Both the position numbers and the translations under genes were made by a program. Below are positions 40,046 through 49,114 of a stretch of 64,000 nt of DNA, one piece after another. Numbering within the stretch: the first letter of the stretch is position 1; each line of letters opens with the position of its first letter. This DNA is from Oscillospiraceae bacterium (lineage in GTDB: Bacteria > Bacillota > Clostridia > Oscillospirales > CAG-272). The DNA lies in NCBI GenBank assembly GCA_015063805.1, contig SVTK01000009.1, positions 1-64,000 on the forward strand, read 5' to 3'. The notes under the pieces were generated by a model. The model did no database searches and was not told the DNA's origin. It was given only the letters and a program-made list of their open reading frames with translations.

Positions 40046-42532
40046 ATGCCTAAGAGTCAATATGTCGATCCCGGCAAAGCCTTTGATGCCGGTTACATCC
40101 ACTTTGAGGACATTCCTGTTTGTCAGTACAACAAGACCCTCGCAGAAGAGCTGAAGATCTACTCCAAAGAGGACATGATGCGCATCTACCGCGACATGGC
40201 CATCATCCGCGAGTTCGAGACCATGCTCAACGAGGTCAAGACCAAGAGCTGCTACAACGGCGTTGAGTACAACAACCCCGGCCCCGCTCACCTGTCCATC
40301 GGTCAGGAGGCTTCGGCTGTCGGTGAGGCTTACTGCCTCGATATCAATGACCTTTCCTTCGGTTCCCACCGCAGCCACGGTGAGATCCTGGCAAAGGGCC
40401 TCTCCTCCATCGAGAAGCTGGACGAGACCGAGCTCTACGACATCATGAAGGAGTTCCTGGGCGGTTCTGTTCTCTCCGTTGTGGAGAAGCACATGAACGC
40501 CGGCGGCAACATCAAGGAGCTGGCCATCAACTTCCTGCTCTACGGTGCGCTCGCTGAGATTTTTGCCAGAACCACCGGTTTCAACCGCGGTCTCGGCGGC
40601 TCCATGCACGCTTTCTTCATTCCCTTCGGTCTGATGCCCAACAACGCAATCGTCGGCGCATCCGCTCCCATCGCGCTGGGTGCTGCTCTCTACAAGAGAT
40701 CCAACCACAAGCCCGGTATCGTCATCTCCAACTGCGGCGATGGCGCAACCGGCCGCGGCCCCGTGCTTGAGTCCCTCAACTTCGCTTCCATGGACCAGAT
40801 CACCAAGCTCTGGGGTATGGACGGCAAGTTCAGCGACGGCGGTATGCCCATCCTCTTCAACGTATTCAACAACCACTACGGTATGGGCGGCCAGACCCGC
40901 GGTGAGACCATGGGCTTTGACATGGTTGCTCGTCTCGGCGCCGGCTTCAATCCCACCCAGATGCACGCAGAGCGCGTCAACGGCTACGATCCCCTCGCTG
41001 TGATCGACGCTGTTTCCCGCAAGAAGAAGCTGCTGCTTGAGGGCAAGGGTCCCGCACTCCTGGATGTGGTAACCTACCGCGTATCCGGTCACTCCCCCTC
41101 CGACTCCTCCACCTACCGTACCGCAGAGGAGATCGAGGCCTGGAAGGCTGCCGATCCCATCGTTGCATTCAAGACCAAGCTCATCCTGGGCGGCGTTGCT
41201 ACCGAGGACGACTTCGCTAAGATGCACGAGGACATCACCGCTCGTATGACCGAGATCATGAAGCTCGCCATCAACGACGAGATCTCGCCTCGCATGGACC
41301 TGAACAAGGATCCCGATGCCATCGCTTCCATCATGTTCTCCAACCAGAAGGTTGCCAGCATGGATCCCAGCCGTGAGGCTGACGTGCTCATGCCCAAGGA
41401 AGAGTGCCCCCGTGTCAAGGAGATCGCAGGCAAGGTTCGCACCGCTAAGGATGCAAACGGCAAGCCCGTTTCCAAGATGAAGATGTACAATGTCACCGAC
41501 GGTCTCTTCGAGCCCATCATTGACAAGTTCTACGAGGATCCCACCCTCATCGCTTACGGTGAGGACAACCGTGACTGGGGCGGCGCATTCGGTGTCTACA
41601 AGAAGATGACCGAGGCCATTCCCTACCACCGCTTCTTCAACTCTCCCATCTCCGAGTCTGCGATCGTCGGCTCCGCTGTGGGCTACGCAATGTGCGGCGG
41701 CCGTGCAATCGTTGAGCTGATGTACGCCGACTTCATCGGCTGCGCAGGCGACGAGATCTTCAACCAGATGGCTAAGTGGCAGGCAATGTCTGCCGGCATC
41801 CTGAAGATGCCCATCGTTCTCCGCGTTTCCGTGGGCTCCAAGTACGGTGCTCAGCACTCTCAGGACTGGACTGCACTCTGTGCACACATCCCCGGTCTGA
41901 AGGTTGTATTCCCCTCCACGCCTACCGATGCTAAGGGTCTGATGACCTCCGCTCTGGAAGGCACCGACCCCGTTGTCTTCTTCGAGTCTCAGAGAGTTTA
42001 CGGCTTCGGCGAAGAGTTCGTTAAGGAAGGTGTGCCGGTTGGCCACTTCGAGATTCCCTTCGGCGAGCCCGACGTGAAGAAGGAAGGTAAGGACGTCACC
42101 ATCCTCACCATCGGCGCTGTTCTCTACCGCGCGATGGAGGCTGCCAAGATTCTCGAGGAGAAGTACGGCATCTCCGCTGAGGTCATTGACTCCCGCTCCA
42201 TCGTTCCCTTCAACTATGAGAAGGTTCTCGAGTCTGTCAAGAAGACCGGCAAGATCCTCATCGTGGGTGACGCTTGCGAGAGAAACTCCGTCATGCGCGA
42301 CATGGCTTCCAACATCGCCGAGATGGCCTTCGACTACCTGGATGGTCCTCCCGTTGTTGTGGGCTCCCGCAACTGGATCACCCCTGCATTCGAGCTGGAG
42401 AAGAGCTTCTTCCCGCAGGCTGACTGGATCATCGACGCTCTGCACGAGAAGATCATGCCCCTGCCCGGCCACGTTGCCTCCAACAACTTTACCGACCTCG
42501 AGAAGATCGAGCGCGCAAAGAAGGGCATCTAA
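40046..42532 (+). CDS. 2-oxoacid dehydrogenase E1, fused alpha and beta subunits
   Basis: The 828-residue protein joins both E1 chains. Residues 40-460 are E1 alpha: GDG at 231-233 and NN at 275-276 form the thiamine diphosphate motif, and [13 protein letters not shown] and [10 protein letters not shown] are typical. Residues 480-828 are E1 beta ([60 protein letters not shown]). It decarboxylates a 2-oxoacid and acylates the E2 lipoate. The fused layout occurs in clostridial acetoin/pyruvate-type complexes; which acid is used is not decided here. A terminator hairpin at 42546 follows. Confidence 0.92.
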   Translation: MPKSQYVDPGKAFDAGYIHFEDIPVCQYNKTLAEELKIYSKEDMMRIYRDMAIIREFETMLNEVKTKSCYNGVEYNNPGPAHLSIGQEASAVGEAYCLDINDLSFGSHRSHGEILAKGLSSIEKLDETELYDIMKEFLGGSVLSVVEKHMNAGGNIKELAINFLLYGALAEIFARTTGFNRGLGGSMHAFFIPFGLMPNNAIVGASAPIALGAALYKRSNHKPGIVISNCGDGATGRGPVLESLNFASMDQITKLWGMDGKFSDGGMPILFNVFNNHYGMGGQTRGETMGFDMVARLGAGFNPTQMHAERVNGYDPLAVIDAVSRKKKLLLEGKGPALLDVVTYRVSGHSPSDSSTYRTAEEIEAWKAADPIVAFKTKLILGGVATEDDFAKMHEDITARMTEIMKLAINDEISPRMDLNKDPDAIASIMFSNQKVASMDPSREADVLMPKEECPRVKEIAGKVRTAKDANGKPVSKMKMYNVTDGLFEPIIDKFYEDPTLIAYGEDNRDWGGAFGVYKKMTEAIPYHRFFNSPISESAIVGSAVGYAMCGGRAIVELMYADFIGCAGDEIFNQMAKWQAMSAGILKMPIVLRVSVGSKYGAQHSQDWTALCAHIPGLKVVFPSTPTDAKGLMTSALEGTDPVVFFESQRVYGFGEEFVKEGVPVGHFEIPFGEPDVKKEGKDVTILTIGAVLYRAMEAAKILEEKYGISAEVIDSRSIVPFNYEKVLESVKKTGKILIVGDACERNSVMRDMASNIAEMAFDYLDGPPVVVGSRNWITPAFELEKSFFPQADWIIDALHEKIMPLPGHVASNNFTDLEKIERAKKGI

Positions 42533-42545
42533 ATTATCATACCCG

Positions 42546-42579
42546 ATGGGGGGTGCCGATTCCGGCACCCCCCATTTTT
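42546..42579 (+). terminator. Terminator between E1 and lplA
   Basis: ATGGGGGGTGCCG pairs with CGGCACCCCCCAT, then TTTTC. It probably attenuates rather than blocks, since lplA starts 16 nt later without its own visible promoter. Confidence 0.8.
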
Positions 42580-42594
42580 CGTGAGGATGAAAAG

Positions 42595-43551
42595 ATGAAA
42601 TATATCCGCCTGCACACCACCGATCCCTACCTGAACCTGGCCATCGAGGAATATCTCTTTGCCCACACCCGGGACGACGTGTTCATGCTTTGGCAGAACC
42701 GCCCCACCGTGGTAATCGGCAAGAATCAGAACGCCTACGCCGAAGTGAATCTGTCCTACGCTGAGGAGGCAGGCATCACCGTCAGCCGCCGCATCACCGG
42801 CGGAGGCGCGGTCTACCACGACCTGGGCAATGTCAACTACACCTTCATCACCTCGGCCGATCGTGCGGAGGCGCTGGACTATGCTTATTTCACCCGTCCC
42901 ATCATCGATGCTTTGGCGGATTTGGGGCTGGTGTGTGAGCTCAGCGGGCGCAACGATCTGCTCTGCCAGGGGAAGAAGTTCTCGGGCAACGCCCAGTACT
43001 CCGCCGGCGGACGGATTCTGCATCACGGCACCCTGCTCTTCGACTCGGATACCGCCATCATGCAGCAGGTGCTCAAGATCAACCGGGAGAAGCTGGAATA
43101 TCACGCCGTCAAGTCACACCAAAGCCGGGTGGTGAATCTGCGGTCGCTGATGCCCGAGCCCATCACCACCGAGGAGTTCATCGCTGCCATTGAAGCCCGG
43201 GTTGCGGCGGCCGCCGAGATCACACCCCCCCCCGAGGCCGAGGAGATCCAACGGCTGTATCAGCGGAACGCCGGTGCGGAGTGGATCTATTCCGAGCGGC
43301 GGTATCTCACCGACCACACGGTGTACCGGCAGAAAAAATATCCCTTCGGCATGGTCAAGGTGGAGATCAGGCGCAGCAAGACCAGAATCGAGGGCATCAC
43401 CATTTCGGGGGATTTTTTCGGTAATGCCCCCATCGAGGAGTTGGAAGCGCAGCTGATCGGGCAGGAGGCGGGCGCGCTGTCCCCCGTTGACCCCGCACCA
43501 TACATCGCCGGGATGACCTTTGACGAGCTGCAGGCTCTACTATCTGAATAA
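42595..43551 (+). CDS. lplA: Lipoate-protein ligase A
   Basis: Start ATG 42595 follows GAGGATG. The product begins MKYIRLHTTDPYLNLAIEEY, standard for LplA; VSRRITGGGAVYHDLGNVN is the lipoyl-AMP-binding signature, and KKFSGNAQYSAGG contributes the lysine loop. The C-terminal accessory domain runs from about residue 245. It attaches free lipoic acid to Lys43 of the E2 encoded just upstream, which explains the linkage. A 20-bp terminator follows. Confidence 0.94.
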   Translation: MKYIRLHTTDPYLNLAIEEYLFAHTRDDVFMLWQNRPTVVIGKNQNAYAEVNLSYAEEAGITVSRRITGGGAVYHDLGNVNYTFITSADRAEALDYAYFTRPIIDALADLGLVCELSGRNDLLCQGKKFSGNAQYSAGGRILHHGTLLFDSDTAIMQQVLKINREKLEYHAVKSHQSRVVNLRSLMPEPITTEEFIAAIEARVAAAAEITPPPEAEEIQRLYQRNAGAEWIYSERRYLTDHTVYRQKKYPFGMVKVEIRRSKTRIEGITISGDFFGNAPIEELEAQLIGQEAGALSPVDPAPYIAGMTFDELQALLSE

Positions 43552-43553
43552 AA

Positions 43554-43596
43554 GCAAAAGAAGGAGCTGCCGCAATGCGGCAGCTCCTTCTTTTGC
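43554..43596. terminator. Terminator after lplA
   Basis: GCAAAAGAAGGAGCTGCCGC pairs with its exact complement (43577-43596) around AAT; it starts 2 nt after the stop codon. Confidence 0.88.
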
Positions 43597-43629
43597 GGAA
43601 ATTTTTCGACATTTTGCCCAAATTTGTAC

Positions 43630-43658
43630 TTGCAGTGAAACGAAAAATATGATATAAT
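43630..43658 (+). promoter_or_regulatory. Promoter of the tdk-deoC-dgt-surE operon
   Basis: -35 TTGCAG (43630-43635), 17-nt spacer, -10 TATAAT (43653-43658). Confidence 0.8.
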
Positions 43659-43693
43659 GAAATGATATGAGGAAAGGAAGGTGAAGAACACCC

Positions 43694-44281
43694 ATGGCAA
43701 AGCTTTACTTCAAATACGGCGCGATGGGGTCCTCCAAAACCGCCCAGGCGCTGATCACCAAGTTCAACTACGAAGAGCGCAACATGAAGGTGTGGCTGAT
43801 CAAGCCCGCCCTGGATGATCGGGACGGGGAGAAGATCATTCGCTCCCGCATTGGGCTTTGGGCTGAGTGCGACACCGTGGCCCCGGAGGATAACATCCTG
43901 ACGCAGTTCGCCGCCCATCACACCGAGGCCGATGTAATCATCGCCGATGAGTGCCAGTTCTTCACTGAGGCCCATATCGACCAGCTGCATCAGATCGTCA
44001 ACGATTACAATATCCCCGTCATGTGCTTCGGTCTGCGCACCGACTTCCTCTGCCATCTTTTTCCCGGCAGCCGACGGCTCTTTGAGGTGGCGGAATCCAT
44101 CACCGAAATCAAGACCATCTGCGCCTGCGGGGCCAAGGCTACCATCAACGCCCGGCTGGATGCCGAGATGCGGGTAGTCACCGAGGGCGACCAGATCATG
44201 CTGGGGGGCAACGACCGCTATGTTGCCATGTGCCACAAATGCTGGCAGAAAAGAATCAAGGAACAGGAAAAACAAAAGTGA
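43694..44281 (+). CDS. tdk: Thymidine kinase
   Basis: A 195-residue type II thymidine kinase: YFKYGAMGSSKTAQAL is the ATP-binding P-loop (GAMGSSKT), ADVIIADECQFF the Walker B strand with the catalytic Glu/Asp, and two Cys pairs (ICACG, CHKC) bind the structural zinc. It phosphorylates thymidine for salvage. AAGGAAGG lies upstream of the ATG. It is the first gene of the nucleotide-turnover operon and deoC follows 10 nt later. Confidence 0.94.
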   Translation: MAKLYFKYGAMGSSKTAQALITKFNYEERNMKVWLIKPALDDRDGEKIIRSRIGLWAECDTVAPEDNILTQFAAHHTEADVIIADECQFFTEAHIDQLHQIVNDYNIPVMCFGLRTDFLCHLFPGSRRLFEVAESITEIKTICACGAKATINARLDAEMRVVTEGDQIMLGGNDRYVAMCHKCWQKRIKEQEKQK

Positions 44282-44291
44282 GGTATAAATC

Positions 44292-44960
44292 ATGAACATC
44301 GAAACCATTCTCTCCAAGTGTGACCACACCCTTCTCGCCCAGAGCGCAACCTGGGACGATATCCGCGCCGTCTGCGATGACGGTATCCGCTTCGGCACCG
44401 CTTCGGTGTGCATTCCCGCCGCCTATGTGAAGGAAGCCAAGGCCTATGTGGGGGACCGCCTGGCCATCTGCACCGTCATCGGCTTCCCCAACGGCTACAC
44501 CACCACTGCCGCCAAGGTATTCGAGTGCCGTGATGCCCTGGAAAACGGCGCTGACGAGATCGACACCGTCATCAATGTGGGTCACCTCAAGTCGGGCCGC
44601 CATGACGAGATCCTGGCCGAGCTGAAGGCGCTGAAGGCCGCCTGCGGTGAGAAGATCCTCAAGGTCATCATCGAGACCTGCCTGCTCACTGACGAGGAAA
44701 AGATCAAAATGTGCGAGCTGGTCACCCTCTCGGGGGCTGACTACATTAAGACCTCCACCGGCTTCTCCACCGGCGGCGCTACCCGGGAGGATGTGGCGCT
44801 CTTCGCCAAGCACATCGGTCCCAATGTCCGCATCAAGGCGGCAGGGGGCATTGCCTCCCTCGCCGATGCCGAGGATTTCATCAACCTCGGGGCTGACCGC
44901 CTGGGCACCAGCCGCATCGTCAAGATCGCCAAGCAGGAGCAGAACGCCACGGGATATTGA
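44292..44960 (+). CDS. deoC: Deoxyribose-phosphate aldolase
   Basis: The 222-residue class I aldolase has the Schiff-base lysine in [17 protein letters not shown] and the second active-site Lys in RIKAAGGI. It splits 2-deoxyribose-5-phosphate into acetaldehyde and glyceraldehyde-3-phosphate, feeding DNA sugar into glycolysis. Together with tdk upstream and dgt downstream it shows that the operon deals with deoxynucleosides. GAGGT precedes the ATG. Confidence 0.95.
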   Translation: MNIETILSKCDHTLLAQSATWDDIRAVCDDGIRFGTASVCIPAAYVKEAKAYVGDRLAICTVIGFPNGYTTTAAKVFECRDALENGADEIDTVINVGHLKSGRHDEILAELKALKAACGEKILKVIIETCLLTDEEKIKMCELVTLSGADYIKTSTGFSTGGATREDVALFAKHIGPNVRIKAAGGIASLADAEDFINLGADRLGTSRIVKIAKQEQNATGY

Positions 44961-44993
44961 TGGGCACATCCATCCCGTACACGGAGGTATCCC

Positions 44994-46202
44994 ATGCCAA
45001 AATATGAACGCCTCACTGAGGAACTGACCCGCCAGATTGAAGAGGCCAACCGCACCGGGCAATTTCCCGGCGTGGCCTTTCCCGACAGTGATGTGGTCCG
45101 CCGACGCAATGTGGCCAAGGACAGTGCCACCCTTTGGCGGCCCACCTTCGTGCATGACATCGACAAAATCATGCACTGCCCCTACTACAATCGCTACACC
45201 GACAAGACCCAGGTGTTTTCCCTCTGCAAGAACGATGACATCACCCGCCGCAGTCTGCACGTACAGCTGGTGTCCCGCATCTCCCGCACCATCGGTACCG
45301 TCCTGCACCTCAATCTTGACTTGATTGAAGCCATCGCTTTGGGGCACGACCTGGGACATCCCCCCTTCGCCCACACCGGCGAGGCCTACCTGGACGAGCT
45401 GTCCTTCCGCCACACCGGACGGCACTTCTACCACAACATCCATTCGGTGCGGGTACTGGACGGCATCTTCCCCTACAACATCAGCCTGCAGACCCTCAAC
45501 GGCATCGCCGCCCACAACGGCGAGATCGAGTGCGAGGAGTATTCGCCGGAACCCCTTGAGAGCTTTGCCCAGTTTGACCGCATCATCGAGGAATGCTATA
45601 CCAACCCCGCCGCCGTGCAGAGCATGATGCCCTGTACCCTGGAGGGGGCAGTGGTGCGGCTCGCCGACATCATCGCCTACCTGGGCAAGGACCGCCAGGA
45701 TGCGGCCCGGGCCAAGATGGCCGAGGAGAGTATGTTCTTCAACAAGGACATCGGCTCCATCAATGCCGAGATCATCAACAACCTGGTGGTCAATGTCATC
45801 GAAAACAGCTACGGCAAGCCCTATATCAAGCTGGATGCCAAACATTTCCGCGCCCTGCGGAAGTCCCGGCTGGACAACTACCGCCGCATCTACCACTACG
45901 CTGCCTCCTTTGCGGGGCTGGACACCACCGTCAAGCCCATGATGGGCGAGGTCTATGGCCAGCTGCTGGATGACCTACGGCAGGGAAATCAGAATTCCCC
46001 CATCTTCCGTCACCACATCGACTTTGTCAACACCGTCCACTACAAACGGGAGAAGCCCTACGAGGCCTGTGATCCCCATCAGATTGTGGTGGACTATATT
46101 GCCAGCATGACCGACAATTATTTCATCGACCTGCACCGCTATCTCTTCCCGGACAGCCCGCTTCGGGTGGAGTACAGAGGCTACTTCGACGATTTCACCT
46201 GA
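44994..46202 (+). CDS. dgt: dGTP triphosphohydrolase-like HD-domain protein
   Basis: A 402-residue HD-family protein: the first histidine is in CKNDDITRRSLHVQ, the HD pair in ALGHDLGHPPFAHTGEAYLD (GHDLGHPPFAH is diagnostic for Dgt), and the final Asp lies in the C-terminal helical region. Dgt enzymes cleave dNTPs to deoxynucleosides and triphosphate, controlling dNTP pools. The start MPKYERLTEELTRQIEEANR resembles the short clostridial type. GGAGG precedes the ATG; the gene is 33 nt after deoC. Confidence 0.9.
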   Translation: MPKYERLTEELTRQIEEANRTGQFPGVAFPDSDVVRRRNVAKDSATLWRPTFVHDIDKIMHCPYYNRYTDKTQVFSLCKNDDITRRSLHVQLVSRISRTIGTVLHLNLDLIEAIALGHDLGHPPFAHTGEAYLDELSFRHTGRHFYHNIHSVRVLDGIFPYNISLQTLNGIAAHNGEIECEEYSPEPLESFAQFDRIIEECYTNPAAVQSMMPCTLEGAVVRLADIIAYLGKDRQDAARAKMAEESMFFNKDIGSINAEIINNLVVNVIENSYGKPYIKLDAKHFRALRKSRLDNYRRIYHYAASFAGLDTTVKPMMGEVYGQLLDDLRQGNQNSPIFRHHIDFVNTVHYKREKPYEACDPHQIVVDYIASMTDNYFIDLHRYLFPDSPLRVEYRGYFDDFT

Positions 46203-46233
46203 CCGACGATTCATGAAAGGAACTCGCCACCCT

Positions 46234-47175
46234 ATGTTTGAATCCATTCTTCGACAGATCCGCGCCCATTCGCGCATTATTCTGCACCGTCACAAGAATC
46301 CCGACGGCGACGCGCTGGGCAGCCAGGTCGGGCTTTGGCATATTCTCCATGATTCCTTCCCGGAGAAGGAGATCTTCATGGTGGGCGATATGACGCCCCG
46401 CTATGCCTTCATCCCCGACCGTCCCATGGATGAGTTGACCGACGAACAGTTTGCCGGCGCACTCTCCGTTATTCTCGACACCTCCGCCCGCTCGCTGATC
46501 AGCGACGAGCGCTACACCTTGGCGGCCCACACCGCCCGCATTGACCATCACATCCTTGTGGAGCAGATTGCAGAGGAAGAGGTCACCGACACCTCATCTG
46601 AGAGCTGCTGCGGCCTTGTCACCGCCTTTGCCATGGAATGCGGACTGACCGTCTCTCCGGTGGCGGCAAAGGCGCTTTACACCGGCATGATCACCGACTC
46701 GGGCCGATTCCGCTACGACTCCACCAGTTCGTCCACCTTCCGCCATGCCGCTTTTCTCATGGAGCGGGACTTTGAGACGGCGGATATCTACCGCAATCTC
46801 TATGCCGACACCCTGGCATCCATTCAGCTGCGGGCTCGCTTCACCCTCAAGATCCAAACCACCCCCCATCGGGTGGCCTACATCTACACCACCCGGGAGG
46901 AAGCGGCGGCCTATGACGCCGACTCCTTCACCCTCTCCCGGGGCATGGTGAATGTCATGTCCGAGATCCGGGGAATCGACAATTGGGTTAATTTCACCGA
47001 GACCGAGGAGGGCGTGCTCTGCGAGATCCGTTCCAACCGCCACAACATCAACCCCATCGCCGTCAAGTACGGCGGCGGCGGGCACAAAAAGGCCAGCGGT
47101 GCCACCCTTCGGGACCGCGAGGAGGCCATGCGCCTGCTGGACGACCTCAATGCACTCTCGGAGGTACCCCAATGA
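46234..47175 (+). CDS. nrnA: DHH-family phosphoesterase, NrnA type (first paralogue)
   Basis: Start ATG 46234 (MFESILRQIRAHSRIILHRH) is preferred over 46213, which lacks a ribosome-binding site; AAAGGA lies 12 nt upstream. KNPDGDALGSQVG is the first metal-binding motif, RIDHHILVE is the DHH motif, and YGGGGHKKASGAT closes the DHHA1 substrate domain. NrnA degrades short oligonucleotides (nanoRNA) and 3'-phosphoadenosine-5'-phosphate. It sits next to a diverged paralogue with a 4-nt overlap. Confidence 0.91.
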   Translation: MFESILRQIRAHSRIILHRHKNPDGDALGSQVGLWHILHDSFPEKEIFMVGDMTPRYAFIPDRPMDELTDEQFAGALSVILDTSARSLISDERYTLAAHTARIDHHILVEQIAEEEVTDTSSESCCGLVTAFAMECGLTVSPVAAKALYTGMITDSGRFRYDSTSSSTFRHAAFLMERDFETADIYRNLYADTLASIQLRARFTLKIQTTPHRVAYIYTTREEAAAYDADSFTLSRGMVNVMSEIRGIDNWVNFTETEEGVLCEIRSNRHNINPIAVKYGGGGHKKASGATLRDREEAMRLLDDLNALSEVPQ

Positions 47176-48149
47176 ACGCCAACATGACCTTAATTTTGGA
47201 CAAGATCAAAGCCTACTCCAACATTATCATCTTCCGCCACAAGCGTCCCGACGGGGACTGCACCGGGGCCACCAAGGGGCTCCACCAGATCCTGCGGCTG
47301 ACCTACCCTGAGAAGTCGGTTCTCCTGTCCAACACCGACTTCTGCGAGTATGTTTCCTTCCTCGGGGAGGAGAACTCTCCCCTGCCCGATGCGGCCTTCG
47401 CCGACGCGCTGGGCATCGTCATTGACACCGCCACCGCCGACCGCATCTCGGATCAGCGCTTCTCCCTCTGTCGGGAGCTGATCAAGATCGACCACCACAT
47501 CAACGTGGACCCCTATGCCCCCTTGGAATGGGTGGAGGAGGAGCGCTCCTCTGCCTGCGAAATGATCGCCGCCTTCTATGATGCCTTCCGGGATGAGCTG
47601 AAGATGGACGAAATCGCCGCCACCTGCATCTACACCGGCATGGTCACCGACTCGGGCAGATTCCGCTTCCGCTCGGTATCGGGAGACACCATGCGCCTGG
47701 CAGGAATGCTGCTGGACTGCGGCATTGACACCGACCGCCTCTACGCCAACCTGTACATGAAGGACTTCAATGCCCTGCAGTTCCAGGCCTATATGCTCGG
47801 CCGCATCAAGCGCACTGAGAACGGGGTGGCCTACCTTCACGTCACCCGGGCCATGCAGGAGAAATTTGCCCTCTCCTTTGAGCAGGCCTGCGCCTCGGTG
47901 TCCTACATGGATGCCATCCGGGGCAGCCTGATCTGGATCGCCTTTATTGATTGCGAGGACGGCAGCATCCGTGTCCGTCTGCGCTCCCGTTTTGTCACCG
48001 TGAACGAGATCGCCTCCAAGTACCACGGCGGCGGTCACGCCTGCGCCTCGGGTGCCACCGTGGCAAACCGCGCGGAGATGCGTCGCCTGCTGGCCGATGC
48101 CGATGCGCGGCTGGGGGCGTTCAAGCAGGGAACGGAGGGCTGGCTGTGA
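47172..48149 (+). CDS. DHH-family phosphoesterase, diverged second paralogue
   Basis: A 325-residue paralogue of the preceding gene, overlapping it by 4 nt with GGAGGTACC before the ATG. The DHH motif (KIDHHINVD) and the DHHA1 glycine loop (YHGGGHACASGAT) are kept. Motif I reads KRPDGDCTGATKG instead of PDGDALGSQ: the metal-binding Asp residues stay, but Ala becomes Cys and Ser is lost. That points to a changed substrate, perhaps another nucleotide or oligonucleotide, or to a heteromeric partner of NrnA. Both are inference. Confidence 0.88.
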   Translation: MNANMTLILDKIKAYSNIIIFRHKRPDGDCTGATKGLHQILRLTYPEKSVLLSNTDFCEYVSFLGEENSPLPDAAFADALGIVIDTATADRISDQRFSLCRELIKIDHHINVDPYAPLEWVEEERSSACEMIAAFYDAFRDELKMDEIAATCIYTGMVTDSGRFRFRSVSGDTMRLAGMLLDCGIDTDRLYANLYMKDFNALQFQAYMLGRIKRTENGVAYLHVTRAMQEKFALSFEQACASVSYMDAIRGSLIWIAFIDCEDGSIRVRLRSRFVTVNEIASKYHGGGHACASGATVANRAEMRRLLADADARLGAFKQGTEGWL

Positions 48150-48868
48150 AAATTCTGATCACCAACGATGACGGGATCCGCTCCCCTGCCCTGCCCAAGC
48201 TGATCCGCTTCGCTCGCCGCTTCGGCGAGGTCACCGCCGTTGCCCCCAACAAGGAGCAGAGCGGCAAAAGCCAGGCCATTGACTTCTTCCATCCCGTGAA
48301 GATCAAGGAGGTCGAACTGGCCCCCGACATTACCGCCTACGCCATGTCTTCCACCCCTGCCGACTGCGTGCGCTTTGGCACGGTGGGTCTGGGGGTGCAG
48401 TATGATCTCCTCATTTCGGGAATCAACTGCGGCTACAACCTGGGAGAGGATATCGTTTACTCGGGCACCATCGGTGCCATCTTCGAGGGCGCGCGCTCCG
48501 GCACGCCGGGCATTGCCCTCTCGGCCAAGGCCCATGTTTTCATGGATTCCTTCGACCACCTGGAAGCCGTCTTTGAGACCTTCCGGGAGAAGGAGCTCTT
48601 TTCCCGCAACCTTCTCTACAACGTGAACATTCCCCCGGTGGTGCGGGGAATGCGCATCACCCGCCAGGGCGGGATCTTCTATTCCGACCGCTTTGTGAAG
48701 CGGGGAGAGAACCTCTATACCCAAGAGGGCGAACCCTCCGGCGTGCGCACCGATGATCTCTCGGTGGACATCGATGCCATCCGCGAAGGCTATATCTCCA
48801 TCACCCCCCTCACCCATCACCGCACCGCGATGGATGCGTTTGAGAAGATGCAAGGGATGTTTGATTAA
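48146..48868 (+). CDS. surE: 5'/3'-nucleotidase SurE
   Basis: The start is the GTG at 48146, overlapping the previous stop (GTGA) after GGAGGG. The 240-residue product begins VKILITNDDGIRSPALPKLI with the metal-binding Asp-Asp, followed by APNKEQSGKSQAI, SGINCGYNLGEDIVYSGTIG and the SurE C-terminal swap region. SurE dephosphorylates nucleoside monophosphates and short polyphosphates. It ends the tdk operon, giving a chain from oligonucleotide through nucleotide to nucleoside. Confidence 0.93.
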   Translation: MKILITNDDGIRSPALPKLIRFARRFGEVTAVAPNKEQSGKSQAIDFFHPVKIKEVELAPDITAYAMSSTPADCVRFGTVGLGVQYDLLISGINCGYNLGEDIVYSGTIGAIFEGARSGTPGIALSAKAHVFMDSFDHLEAVFETFREKELFSRNLLYNVNIPPVVRGMRITRQGGIFYSDRFVKRGENLYTQEGEPSGVRTDDLSVDIDAIREGYISITPLTHHRTAMDAFEKMQGMFD

Positions 48869-49114
48869 AAAAGAACGCAGGGGGACTTTTTGAAAAAAGT
48901 CCCCCTGCACCCCCAAAAACTTTCACGCATTTCTTGCAGTAACCAAAGGCACTGCCCCAACCTAACAGTCGGTACAAACTGTTTGGCTGGGGCAGTGCTT
49001 TTTGTTTCGTATAAATCAAATTCGCGAAAGTTTTCGCGGGGGATAGGGGTGCGGGGGAAGGGGGAGCCTTTTTCAAAAGGCTTCCCCTTCCCCCGCGTTA
49101 AAACCGATACTCCC
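48869..49114. repeat. Palindrome-rich intergenic element between surE and the lipoprotein operon
   Basis: The 246-nt gap holds three hairpins: AGGGGGACTTTTT with AAAAAAGTCCCCCT-type arms (48878-48906), a GCACTGCCCCAACC / GGCTGGGGCAGTGC stem (48951-49001), and GGGGGAAGGGGGAGCC / GGCTTCCCCTTCCCCC (49052-49097). The outer CCCCCAAAAACTTTCACGC (from 48911) and GCGAAAGTTTTCGCGGGG (49022-49039) are inverted copies of each other. The set ends both converging operons but is longer than a terminator needs; a repetitive element with terminator function is likely. Confidence 0.6.

Noticed and set aside
40013-42568. An 851-codon open frame on the minus strand
   Set aside because: It is a mirror of the fused E1 gene, which has clear family motifs; the frame is kept open by the biased codons of that gene.
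48869-49114. CRISPR array or phage attachment site
   Set aside because: The repeats are inverted hairpins, not direct repeats with spacers of equal length; no cas or integrase gene is near.
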